A DNA stretch of 64,000 bases from the NCBI GenBank assembly GCA_001803205.1, contig MHBE01000059.1:1-64000 (forward strand), in the 5' to 3' direction. The position numbers and the translations under genes were made by a program. The notes under the pieces are model-generated. The model saw only the letters and a program-made list of their open reading frames with translations. It searched no databases and was not told the DNA's origin. How positions within the stretch are numbered: the stretch's first letter is position 1; each line of letters starts with the position of its first letter. Below are positions 41,645-49,832 of this stretch, piece after piece. Source of the stretch: Lentisphaerae bacterium GWF2_38_69 (GTDB taxonomy: Bacteria > Verrucomicrobiota > Lentisphaeria > Victivallales > GWF2-38-69).

Positions 41645-42670
41645 ATGAGAGAGAATCTTTTAGACTCTGCTGGTTATGCAAATTGGCTCAAAGAAATAAA
41701 AGAGCGAATAAGGATAGCTCGTCAAAAAGTGGCTCTGGCTGCCAATAGTGAACTTATAAGTTTTTATTGGGATTTGGGAAAAATGATGGAAAAGCTATCT
41801 GCTAGTGCCTTATGGGGTAAAAATTGGATTGAAGCTTTGTCGAAAGATTTGCAAGATGAGTTTCCTGACATGGAGGGGTTTTCAAAGACCAACTTATACA
41901 ATATCAAAAGGTTATACCAGTTTTACAAAGACGATGTATTTTCCCACCAGGCTGGTGGAAAAATACCATGGCGGCATCATGTAGAGATATTCACTAAAGC
42001 TAAATCGATGGAAGAAGCTCACTTTTACATCAAAGAAACAATAGAAAGTGGTTGGGGGCGGGAAGTTTTGGCTTTGCAAATCAAATCACAGTTATACCAA
42101 AGGCAGGGCAAATCCATTAGTAACTTCAAAAAGACTCTGCCCGAACCTCTCTCAGATTTGGCTCAACAGACCTTAAAAGACCCCTATGTATTTGATTTTT
42201 TAACGATGACCAAGCCCTTTCATGAAAAAGATATCGAACAGCAATTGATCAATCATATAACCAAGTTTTTACTGGAATTGGGGAAAGGTTTTGCTTTTAT
42301 AGGCAAGCAATTTCATCTGATGGTGGGAGAAACCGATTATTACATAGATTTACTCTTTTATCATACCAAACTGAAATGCTATGTGGCAATAGAGCTTAAA
42401 AATACCAAATTTATCCCCGAGTATGCAGGAAAGCTGAACTTTTATCTTTCTGCGGTTGATAGTTTAATAAAACAAGATGACGATAAGCCTACCATTGGCA
42501 TATTGCTGTGTAGAGATAAAAATAATTTTGAAACTGAATTTGCTTTAAGGGATATTCATAAACCAATGGGTGTAAGCGAATTCAAGTTGACAGAAATATT
42601 ACCAGAGGAATTAAAATCAAGCTTGCCAAGCATCGAAGAAATTGAAAGCGAACTAAAGAAGTTAGAATAA
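41645..42670 (+). CDS. DUF1016/YhcG-type PD-(D/E)xK nuclease, intact
   Basis: This 341-residue protein has a DUF1016 N-domain (IRIARQKVALAANSELISFY; MEGFSKTNLYNIKRLYQFYK) and a C-terminal nuclease domain with D235 (YYIDLLFYHTKLKCYVAIEL) and E250-x-K252, the full PD-(D/E)xK signature. It is diverged from the copy at 36166, so the two are probably separate acquisitions, not a recent duplication. It is the last intact gene of the island. Confidence 0.87.
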   Translation: MRENLLDSAGYANWLKEIKERIRIARQKVALAANSELISFYWDLGKMMEKLSASALWGKNWIEALSKDLQDEFPDMEGFSKTNLYNIKRLYQFYKDDVFSHQAGGKIPWRHHVEIFTKAKSMEEAHFYIKETIESGWGREVLALQIKSQLYQRQGKSISNFKKTLPEPLSDLAQQTLKDPYVFDFLTMTKPFHEKDIEQQLINHITKFLLELGKGFAFIGKQFHLMVGETDYYIDLLFYHTKLKCYVAIELKNTKFIPEYAGKLNFYLSAVDSLIKQDDDKPTIGILLCRDKNNFETEFALRDIHKPMGVSEFKLTEILPEELKSSLPSIEEIESELKKLE

Positions 42671-42671
42671 T

Positions 42672-42740
42672 ATGCCGGACATAGTACATGTGACATACGC
42701 TCAAACAGGGCAAAGCTCTAAAACCAATTGCCTTGGATAA
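42672..42740 (+). pseudogene. N-terminal stub of a DEAD-box helicase/restriction protein
   Basis: ATG 42672 to TAA 42740 reads MPDIVHVTYAQTGQSSKTNC, then LG and stop. The 'TYxQTGxSxKTNxLG' start is, as I recall, that of large DEAD/DEAH helicases in restriction loci, which normally continue with a 'MREMQ' segment and a Walker A. Here only 22 codons remain, one base after the DUF1016 stop, so the gene was cut and the break marks the right edge of the island. Confidence 0.6.
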
Positions 42741-42758
42741 ATATATAATAAAAGTGTT

Positions 42759-43487
42759 ATGAATACTGAAATAAAACAATTTCCAAAAGCATTGTGGCTG
42801 CTTCAGGTAGCATATGTATCGGTAATACTGCTTGCAAACTGGTTTGATATCAGAATTATTGAATTTGGGCCTATTGCTACTGATGCAGGCACACTTATTT
42901 TCCCGTTTACCTTTCTGCTGTCCGATCTGATAACGGAAGTTTATGGATATAAATTTGCAAGGCGTGCCATCTGGACAGGATTTGTATTTAACTTTATATT
43001 TGTTGCATATTCCCAGATTGTTATAAGTTTTCCATCTCCGGCATACGCGCTTGAAAGCAATACGAAATTTGATTCCCTGATGGGTTTTAACATCAGAATA
43101 ATCATTGCTTCTACAATTTCTTATCTTCTGAGCGAGCCGGTTAACTCTTATATTATGGCAAAACTCAAGATAAAAACCAAAGGCAAATATATGTCCTTCA
43201 GGTTTGTCTTTTCTACTTTTATAGCTTCATTTTTTGACAGTTTCATATTCGGAACAATTGCCTTTTATGGCATTATACCAGGGATAGATCTCATCAAGTT
43301 CAATGCGGCAATGTGGCTTATTAAAGTAGTCGTTGAACTCATTGGCTTAGTTTTTTCGATCAAACTTACAAAAAAGCTTAAAAAGTTTGAATGCCTTGAC
43401 ATGTACGACCACAAAACCAACTTTAATATATTTAAGCTTGACGCTGCATATTCCCACGATTCGAATTTCTATATGAAATTCAAATAG
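42759..43487 (+). CDS. Queuosine precursor transporter (YhhQ/VUT family)
   Basis: This 242-residue inner-membrane protein has about six hydrophobic segments and family motifs FGPIATDAGTLIFPFTFLLS, then DLITEVYGYKFAR, with ATIAFYGIIPGI-like sequence near the end (GTIAFYGIIPGI). The family (COG1738) imports queuosine precursors such as preQ0 or preQ1 for tRNA modification. No queuosine synthesis gene is in view, consistent with salvage. I saw no PreQ1 riboswitch in the 90-bp leader. Confidence 0.85.
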   Translation: MNTEIKQFPKALWLLQVAYVSVILLANWFDIRIIEFGPIATDAGTLIFPFTFLLSDLITEVYGYKFARRAIWTGFVFNFIFVAYSQIVISFPSPAYALESNTKFDSLMGFNIRIIIASTISYLLSEPVNSYIMAKLKIKTKGKYMSFRFVFSTFIASFFDSFIFGTIAFYGIIPGIDLIKFNAAMWLIKVVVELIGLVFSIKLTKKLKKFECLDMYDHKTNFNIFKLDAAYSHDSNFYMKFK

Positions 43488-43555
43488 TCGCATTTAAATA
43501 TTATAGAATTAGAGTAAGTTGTAATTTTTATAATATTTACAGATAAGAGGTTTAA

Positions 43556-44776
43556 ATGAAAAGCATAGTTTTTCTAGCAGATGGAATGGCGGATGAACCT
43601 TTGCCGGAACTAAACGGTAAAACGCCCCTTGAGTACGCTAATACTCCAAATATGGATTTTATCGCCAGAAATGGAGCTAATGGTTTATTCGTATCTTTGC
43701 CGGAGGGATTTCCTACTTCTTCTGATGTGGCTAATATGTCCGTGTTAGGTTATGACCTTGCGCAATATTACCCTGGGAGAGGGCCAATTGAAGCTGTAAG
43801 CCAGGGAATTGAGCTCAAACCTGATGATATAGCCTTCAGGTGCAATCTCATTACAATTAAAGATGATATTTTGACGGATTACTCGGCAGGGCACATTGAT
43901 AATTCAGATTCGACTGAGCTTATTAACTTTATTCAACAAAAACTGGGAAATGAAAAAGTCACATTCTATCCCGGAGTGAGCTATAGGAATATCCTTGTGC
44001 TGAGCGGAAATGAGTTTTGCCCGAATGTAGAATGCGCAAAACCGGATTCCTGCCAGGGAATGAAACTCTTTGAACTTCCATATAAACCTCTGGCAAATTC
44101 CAAAGAAGCAGCAAACACAGCCAGTATTCTTACTGAACTTGTCAGCGAAAGCCGCAGACTCTTTGCAGAGAATGAACTTATTAAGAAGAAGAATCTGGCA
44201 GTTAGTGCTATCTGGCCTCACAGTCCGGGAAGGAAACCGGCCTTTCCTAAATTCAGCAACTTGTATTCGGGCAAGAAAGGAGCAATTATCAGCGCTGTAG
44301 ATGTTATCTTCGGAATTGGCATATGTGCCGGCATGGACATAATAAAAGTTCCGGGAGCTACAGGATTTATAGATACTAATTATGAAGGCAAAGCTGATGC
44401 TGCGGTCAAAGCATTGGAAGATCATGACTTTGTATATTTGCATGTGGAAGCCATTGATGAATGCTCTCATATGGGCAGGCTTGATCTGAAACTTAAAGCT
44501 ATTGAGGAGTTTGATTCCAGGATAGTAGGCCCTGTCCTTAATAAACTTCAAAATGTTAAGGATATCTCATATGCGCTTTTACCGGATCATCCAGTACCTG
44601 TCAAACTAAGAAAGCACACCAGAACTCCTGTTCCTGCGGCAGTAATGGGACCGCATATTAAACCTGATAGCATTACTTTTTATTCAGAAAATGAAGCCTC
44701 CCGCGGAGCTTTGGGATTCATCAAAGATGAAGAACTTATGAAAATACTTATGAATTTAATCAAAAAGCCTATTTAA
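43556..44776 (+). CDS. apgM: Cofactor-independent phosphoglycerate mutase, archaeal type (ApgM)
   Basis: This 406-residue alkaline-phosphatase-superfamily enzyme interconverts 3- and 2-phosphoglycerate. It starts MKSIVFLADGMADEPLPELN with the metal-binding Asp9, followed by NGKTPLEYANTPNMD, and has the catalytic serine region FPTSSDVANMSVLGYD, then VEAIDECSHMGRLDLKLKAI and LLPDHPVPVKLRKHTRTPVP. This form is found in archaea and in scattered anaerobic bacterial lineages. It is 4 bp upstream of the CGGC gene and likely cotranscribed. Confidence 0.93.
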   Translation: MKSIVFLADGMADEPLPELNGKTPLEYANTPNMDFIARNGANGLFVSLPEGFPTSSDVANMSVLGYDLAQYYPGRGPIEAVSQGIELKPDDIAFRCNLITIKDDILTDYSAGHIDNSDSTELINFIQQKLGNEKVTFYPGVSYRNILVLSGNEFCPNVECAKPDSCQGMKLFELPYKPLANSKEAANTASILTELVSESRRLFAENELIKKKNLAVSAIWPHSPGRKPAFPKFSNLYSGKKGAIISAVDVIFGIGICAGMDIIKVPGATGFIDTNYEGKADAAVKALEDHDFVYLHVEAIDECSHMGRLDLKLKAIEEFDSRIVGPVLNKLQNVKDISYALLPDHPVPVKLRKHTRTPVPAAVMGPHIKPDSITFYSENEASRGALGFIKDEELMKILMNLIKKPI

Positions 44777-44780
44777 GCTT

Positions 44781-45200
44781 ATGGAAATAAAATATATAGT
44801 CATTGTCCAATGCCATATAGTCACAGAAAAATGCCCCGGCTTCTTTTGCGAAAATGCCTTCACTAAAAGAGTTGGAGCGTTTACTGAATATAAAGGCAAT
44901 TCCCACATCCGCTGCATCACTGTCAGCTGCGGGGGCTGTTGCGGAAGAGCTGTTCATAGAAAACTTTCTCTTCTGCTTAAGACACTAAAGAAAAGAGAAG
45001 GCATAGAAAAAGAGAGCGTAATTGTTCATCTTGCGTCATGCATAGCATTCGATAATTTTCACGCACCTCCATGCCCCCATATAAATTATCTTAAAGAACT
45101 TATAGGCGTAAAACTCGGACTGCCTATAAAAGAAGGAACAAAAATCAGCGATCTTTCGGAAAAACGCCGTTCAGAATGCCTTTACCAACCCAGAAGCTGA
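44781..45200 (+). CDS. CGGC-domain protein
   Basis: This 139-residue protein has the cysteine-rich pattern of the CGGC (pfam08821) domain: QCHIVTEKCPGFFCENAFTK, CITVSCGGCCGRAVHRKLSL (motif CGGC) and HLASCIAFDNFHAPPCPHIN. The conserved Cys and His residues suggest metal or cluster binding; the biochemical role is not known. It stands between apgM and the persulfide/CoA-disulfide oxidoreductase, which fits a redox or sulfur theme, but that is inference. Confidence 0.85.
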   Translation: MEIKYIVIVQCHIVTEKCPGFFCENAFTKRVGAFTEYKGNSHIRCITVSCGGCCGRAVHRKLSLLLKTLKKREGIEKESVIVHLASCIAFDNFHAPPCPHINYLKELIGVKLGLPIKEGTKISDLSEKRRSECLYQPRS

Positions 45201-45225
45201 AAAACCATCATTGGAGAAATATAAA

Positions 45226-47661
45226 ATGAAACTCATCATAATTGGAGGCGTTGCCGGAGGCGCAAGCGCTGCTGCAAGAGCCAGAAGAAACAGCGAGAAT
45301 GCTGAAATTATTCTCTTTGAAAAAGGAGAATATGTTTCATTTGCAAATTGCGGACTCCCGTACCATATAGGTAATGTGATAGAAGACAGAGATGACTTGC
45401 TAGTAATGACTCCTGAATCCTTCAAAGAAAGAGCCAATATCGAAGTAAGAATCAAAAGCGAAATTACAGCAGTCAATACTAAAGAAAAAAGTATTACAGT
45501 CAAAGATCATCTCACTGCAAAGATTTATACTGAAACTTATGATAAGCTAATTCTCTCACCTGGCTCCTCTCCATTCATCCCGCCTATTCCAGGAACAGAT
45601 GATCCTGATATCTGTGTACTTTGGACTATTCCTGACATGGACAAAATTATATCTAAAATTAAAGATGGAGCAAAGAATGCCATTGTTGTAGGCGGAGGTT
45701 TTATCGGCCTTGAAGTTGCCGAAAACCTTATACAAAGAGGCATAACAACAACTCTTATTGAAAAGATGCCAAACCTATTGGTTCCATTTGATGTGGAAAT
45801 GGGCGCTCCATTGACAGATGAAATGGCTTCACATGGAGTTAAGCTTTTATTGAATAATGGGATAACCAAAGTAGAAAAGACTCTTGATAAAAAATTTATT
45901 GTTTCAACTGATACCGGACATAAAATAGCTACTGACCTTCTGATACTTTCTATAGGAATAAGGCCAAACACTGCGTTCTTGAAGAATTCAGGAATTAAAC
46001 TCAACGCAATTGGCGCGATAGTGACAGATAAATATCTATGCACTAGCGATCCGGATATTTATGCTGTTGGGGACGCAATTGAAGTAAATGATCTTATCCT
46101 CAGCAAACAGGGAATGATCCCTCTTGCAGGACCTGCAAATAAACAAGGCAGAATAGCATCAGACAATGCGATGGGCTCTAGAAAAGAGTACAAGGGATCT
46201 CTTGGTACCGCAATTTGTAAAGTATTCAGCTTGTCTGCTGCCTGTGCAGGCCTTAATGAAAAGAAGCTTAAACAAGCAGGCATTGATTACATCAAATATT
46301 ATATCCTGCCACAGTCCAATGCTTCATACTTTCCCGGCAGTGAAAGAATGTATATCAAAATGATTATTGCAAGAGATGGCCGTATCCTCGGATCCCAGAT
46401 AGTAGGAGGAAAAGGAGTAGATAAAAAAATCGATCTCATAGCTACAGCTATGAGAAACGGCCTTAAAGTTACGGATTTAAGCGAACTGGAATTGTCCTAT
46501 GCTCCTCCTTATAATTCAGCAAAAGATCCGATTAACTTTGCAGGCTTTGTAGGTGAAGACATCCTTGAAGGCAAAAGTCAGATTGTGCACTCAGACAATA
46601 TTACAAAGGAACTTTGTCTTATTGATGTAAGAGAAAAAGATGAAGTTGAAATGGGGACAATTCCCAATTCAGTCAACATCCCCCTTGGTCAAATCAGAAG
46701 CAGGCTTTCAGAACTTCCGAAAGACAAAACCATAGTAACTTTCTGCAAAGTAGGATTGAGAGGTTATTTAGCCGAAAGAATCCTTAAAGAAAATGGCTTT
46801 GATTCAAGAAACTTAAGCGGCGGTTTTGAAGTGTGGAAACTTTTCAACACCATCAAAAAAACTGTTCCAGACTCAATCCAGCCGACAACTCAGAACTTGC
46901 GGCAGGAAAATAATAATATGAATGTTAATATAGAAATAAATGCCTGTGGGCTGCAATGTCCCGGACCTATCATAAAAGTAAAAGACGCGATTAACAAAAT
47001 AAAGGAAGGTGAGATCCTTAAAATCAGAGTCAATGACAGAGGATTTTTAAACGATATTCCCGCATGGTGCCACGCAACGGGAAATGAACTTATCTCCCTG
47101 GAGCAAGAGGATAAAAATGGAGTAACTACAGTTTTAATCAGAAAAGGTTCTCATTCTCCAAAAATAGATCATCCGTCTTGCTCTGTCCAGGAAAAGAAGA
47201 CAGCCATAGTATTATTTTCTAATGATCTTGATAAAGCCATGGCTGCCTTTATTATGGCAAGCGGATTCGCTTCGCTCGGGCACAAGGTTTCTATATTCTT
47301 TACATTCTGGGGCCTTAATGTGCTAAGAAAAGAAAATCCTCCGGCAGTGAAGAAGGACTTTCTGAGCAAAATGTTCGGCATAATGATGCCAAGAGGAGCA
47401 AAAAAACTCGCTCTCTCCAAAATGCACATGATGGGAATAGGAACAGCTATGATGAAACATGTCATAAAAAGCAAAAATATAAATTCCCTTCCTGAACTTA
47501 TCTCCCAGGCTCAATGCATGGGTGTCGAATTTATTGCCTGCGATATGGCAATGAATGTAATGGGGCTGAAAGAAGAAGAACTAATAAGCGGTATTAAAAT
47601 AGCGGGCGTAGGTAATTTCGCAGCCCTCTCGGAACAATCCGCTGCGACATTGTTCATCTAA
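45226..47661 (+). CDS. Four-domain CoA-disulfide reductase-rhodanese-TusA-DsrE fusion
   Basis: This 811-residue protein has, in order, a CoA-disulfide/NADH oxidase-type flavoprotein (1-445; GGVAGGASAAARARR; active C42 in FANCGLPYHIG; second dinucleotide fold VVGGGFIGLEVAENL), a rhodanese domain (about 465-550; catalytic C507 in TFCKVGLRGY), a TusA domain (about 566-640; CGLQCPGPIIK with C578), and a DsrE/F-like C-terminus (about 655-811). All catalytic cysteines seen are intact. Such fusions handle persulfide sulfur and thiol balance. The ATG at 45226 has GGAGA nine bases upstream; a TTG five codons earlier is less likely. Confidence 0.92.
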   Translation: MKLIIIGGVAGGASAAARARRNSENAEIILFEKGEYVSFANCGLPYHIGNVIEDRDDLLVMTPESFKERANIEVRIKSEITAVNTKEKSITVKDHLTAKIYTETYDKLILSPGSSPFIPPIPGTDDPDICVLWTIPDMDKIISKIKDGAKNAIVVGGGFIGLEVAENLIQRGITTTLIEKMPNLLVPFDVEMGAPLTDEMASHGVKLLLNNGITKVEKTLDKKFIVSTDTGHKIATDLLILSIGIRPNTAFLKNSGIKLNAIGAIVTDKYLCTSDPDIYAVGDAIEVNDLILSKQGMIPLAGPANKQGRIASDNAMGSRKEYKGSLGTAICKVFSLSAACAGLNEKKLKQAGIDYIKYYILPQSNASYFPGSERMYIKMIIARDGRILGSQIVGGKGVDKKIDLIATAMRNGLKVTDLSELELSYAPPYNSAKDPINFAGFVGEDILEGKSQIVHSDNITKELCLIDVREKDEVEMGTIPNSVNIPLGQIRSRLSELPKDKTIVTFCKVGLRGYLAERILKENGFDSRNLSGGFEVWKLFNTIKKTVPDSIQPTTQNLRQENNNMNVNIEINACGLQCPGPIIKVKDAINKIKEGEILKIRVNDRGFLNDIPAWCHATGNELISLEQEDKNGVTTVLIRKGSHSPKIDHPSCSVQEKKTAIVLFSNDLDKAMAAFIMASGFASLGHKVSIFFTFWGLNVLRKENPPAVKKDFLSKMFGIMMPRGAKKLALSKMHMMGIGTAMMKHVIKSKNINSLPELISQAQCMGVEFIACDMAMNVMGLKEEELISGIKIAGVGNFAALSEQSAATLFI

Positions 47662-47723
47662 TCCTTGAATAGCTTTCTTAATTACCCTAACAAGGCGCTA
47701 TATATGAAAAAGATGCATAATAC

Positions 47724-49124
47724 ATGAAAATAGCTTTAGTAGAACTGACAAGCCGTGATCTGCTCAATATTTACTCTGTAATCACAATGCCGCGGGGAAT
47801 TCCGCTTCTTGCCGCAATTATTAAAGATCTGGGGCATAAAGTAGATTGCTTTGTAGATAATATTCAAAAATTTAATTGGAAAGAGCTGCTTAATTATGAC
47901 TTGATTGGCTTTAGCATTATTTCCTGTACTGCTAATCCAACATATAATATGATTAAAAAGCTGAAGAACGCTAAATATAAGGGGAAAATAGTAACAGGAG
48001 GGCCTCATGCTACAGCCTTGCCAAATGAATCTTTAAATACAGGTGCTGATATAGTAGTTCGGCAGGAAGGCGACAAAACTTTTCCTCAATTAATTCATGC
48101 GCTTGAACAACATCTTTCTTTAAATAATGTGCTTGGAATCAGCTGGAAAACAGAAACTGACACACTAAAACACAATCCTAATCAAAAGCAATTGACAAGC
48201 ATTGAGCTTTCAAACTTGCCGCCTCCTGCTTTTGACACAATTCGCGGATATAAGAATATTCGTCAGATACCTCTGGTTTTCAGCCGGGGCTGCCCTTATG
48301 ATTGTATTTTCTGTGCAGTTCGTTCTATTTTCGGAACTTATCGCTTTTCAACTGTCGCATCCCGCATATCACAGCTAAAAACATTTAAAAACGCCTACCC
48401 TTGGTTTTGGAAAAACTGCATGTTTTTCTTTGCTGATGATAATTTTTTTGGTGACCGTGAAAGTTTACCGATAGCAAAAGAAATGCTAAAACAGATGATT
48501 GCAGGAGATCTTATACCTAAAAAAGGCTGGGTGTGCCAAATGAGAGTAACTGATGCAAATATCGAAACAGCTCAGTTATTAAAAGAAGCTGGCTGCAAAG
48601 TCGTATGCCTAGGAATTGAAACTACTGATGCAGTAGCGCTCAAATCAATTCAGAAAGGCCAGACACCTGATGATATTAGAAATGGATTAAGTCATCTTCA
48701 CACTCAAAAGATAAAGACATTGGCAATGACTATTACTGGTATTGGCACAGAGACATTTTGGTCTTTTTTCAAAGGAATCCGCACATTGCGCCAGTGGGGC
48801 ATTACTTATATTCAGATTCTTGCAATGGTACCTTTTCCAGGCACAAAAATGACAAATCAGCTAGAAAGCATGCAAGTAAAATTTTCCCATAATTACGATT
48901 TATATAATGGAATGCATGTCTTGATTAAGCCCGCTAAAATGTCTGTCCCTGCTACATGGATGTCAGTCTATCTGACAACCATCTGGTTTTATTTTTTTAC
49001 AGTTCACGGCTTAAAACTTTTTATAACTGAATTTAGACATTATCTGAAAATGCTGACTCTACTTTTTCTGCAAGGGATAACTTGGCCAATACGACTCGTC
49101 AAAGAGTGTTTCATTTATCGCTAA
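47724..49124 (+). CDS. B12-binding-type radical SAM protein
   Basis: This 466-residue protein has an N-terminal Rossmann-like cobalamin-binding-style domain (about 1-140: MPRGIPLLAAIIKDLGHKVD, YDLIGFSIISCTANPTYNMI, VTGGPHATALPNE). The radical SAM domain has C190-x3-C194-x2-C197 (RGCPYDCIFC). The usual DxHxxG cobalamin-histidine motif is not evident, so cobalamin binding is uncertain. The C-terminal about 60 residues contain a hydrophobic stretch (TIWFYFFTVHGLKLFI). Family members perform methylation or ring-forming steps in lipid or natural-product chemistry. Substrate unknown. Confidence 0.85.
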   Translation: MKIALVELTSRDLLNIYSVITMPRGIPLLAAIIKDLGHKVDCFVDNIQKFNWKELLNYDLIGFSIISCTANPTYNMIKKLKNAKYKGKIVTGGPHATALPNESLNTGADIVVRQEGDKTFPQLIHALEQHLSLNNVLGISWKTETDTLKHNPNQKQLTSIELSNLPPPAFDTIRGYKNIRQIPLVFSRGCPYDCIFCAVRSIFGTYRFSTVASRISQLKTFKNAYPWFWKNCMFFFADDNFFGDRESLPIAKEMLKQMIAGDLIPKKGWVCQMRVTDANIETAQLLKEAGCKVVCLGIETTDAVALKSIQKGQTPDDIRNGLSHLHTQKIKTLAMTITGIGTETFWSFFKGIRTLRQWGITYIQILAMVPFPGTKMTNQLESMQVKFSHNYDLYNGMHVLIKPAKMSVPATWMSVYLTTIWFYFFTVHGLKLFITEFRHYLKMLTLLFLQGITWPIRLVKECFIYR

Positions 49125-49145
49125 AAGCTTAACTCTTTTATACAA

Positions 49146-49171
49146 AAAAGCACGGCTGAAGCCGAGCTTTT
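49146..49171. terminator. Bidirectional rho-independent terminator
   Basis: AAAAGCACGGCT-ga-AGCCGAGCTTTT forms a GC-rich stem flanked by A and T tracts, between the convergent radical SAM gene and a secreted-protein gene. It fits termination in both directions. Confidence 0.85.
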
Positions 49172-49189
49172 GTAGTTTCTTTTTACCCC

Positions 49190-49771
49190 TTAAACTTCTG
49201 AATTAGGGATTTTTGCAATGCTATCTTTTGGTGAATCATCAGTCTTTGTCGAATCAGCAAGAAATGGTTCGTAATCAACGATCCACCCTGTAGGAGACCC
49301 GTCATAACCCAAATAAACAAAGAGAAGTCCATTGCCCATTGTTATTTCAGGCTCAATTCCCTCTTCCGGGTCTTCATCTATCCCAGAGGAATATGGCAGA
49401 GATGCAAGTTGACTTGTAGTATCATTAGTTAAATTTATCCCTATAACATCTAGATTCTCCACGCTTTGAATAACTATAATTGCTTTGCTCTGGTCTAACT
49501 GTCCTTTGCTATCCTTTGCAAGTTCAAAAAAAACTAGATTGGAAGATAAATAGTCTGGGATATTCATTATTTTATCCCATTTTTTTGTTTGATAATTAAA
49601 AGAGGCAATATACGCTCTATTTGAAAAGTTCGTAAAATAACCAAATGTTTTCGAACCGCTATGAATAATATTTTGACAACCAGTCAGAGCAGTAACTGGT
49701 ACATTCAGACCATCAGCATAAACTGCTATAGTAATTAAAATAGAAAAAAACATCACTATTATTTTTTTCAT
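49190..49771 (-). CDS. Secreted protein of unknown function
   Basis: This 193-residue protein has a signal peptide (MKKIIVMFFSILITIAVYAD) and a beta-rich body with SKTFGYFTNFSNRAYIASFN and LLFVYLGYDGSPTGWIVDYE. It ends in a polar, Asp/Ser-rich tail. The content resembles measured-value or propeller-type repeats like those of the neighbour upstream, and the two genes (61 bp apart) are probably cotranscribed. No family was recognised. Confidence 0.65.
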   Translation of the reverse strand: MKKIIVMFFSILITIAVYADGLNVPVTALTGCQNIIHSGSKTFGYFTNFSNRAYIASFNYQTKKWDKIMNIPDYLSSNLVFFELAKDSKGQLDQSKAIIVIQSVENLDVIGINLTNDTTSQLASLPYSSGIDEDPEEGIEPEITMGNGLLFVYLGYDGSPTGWIVDYEPFLADSTKTDDSPKDSIAKIPNSEV

Positions 49772-49832
49772 ATTACTCCTCTTTTAAATTTATATTTCAA
49801 TGATTTCAAAATAATGGCAAACCATTACTTCT

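Noticed and set aside
42671-42758. PreQ1 riboswitch before the queuosine-precursor transporter
   Set aside because: The leader is occupied by the helicase stub and shows no compact hairpin with a downstream A-rich tail.
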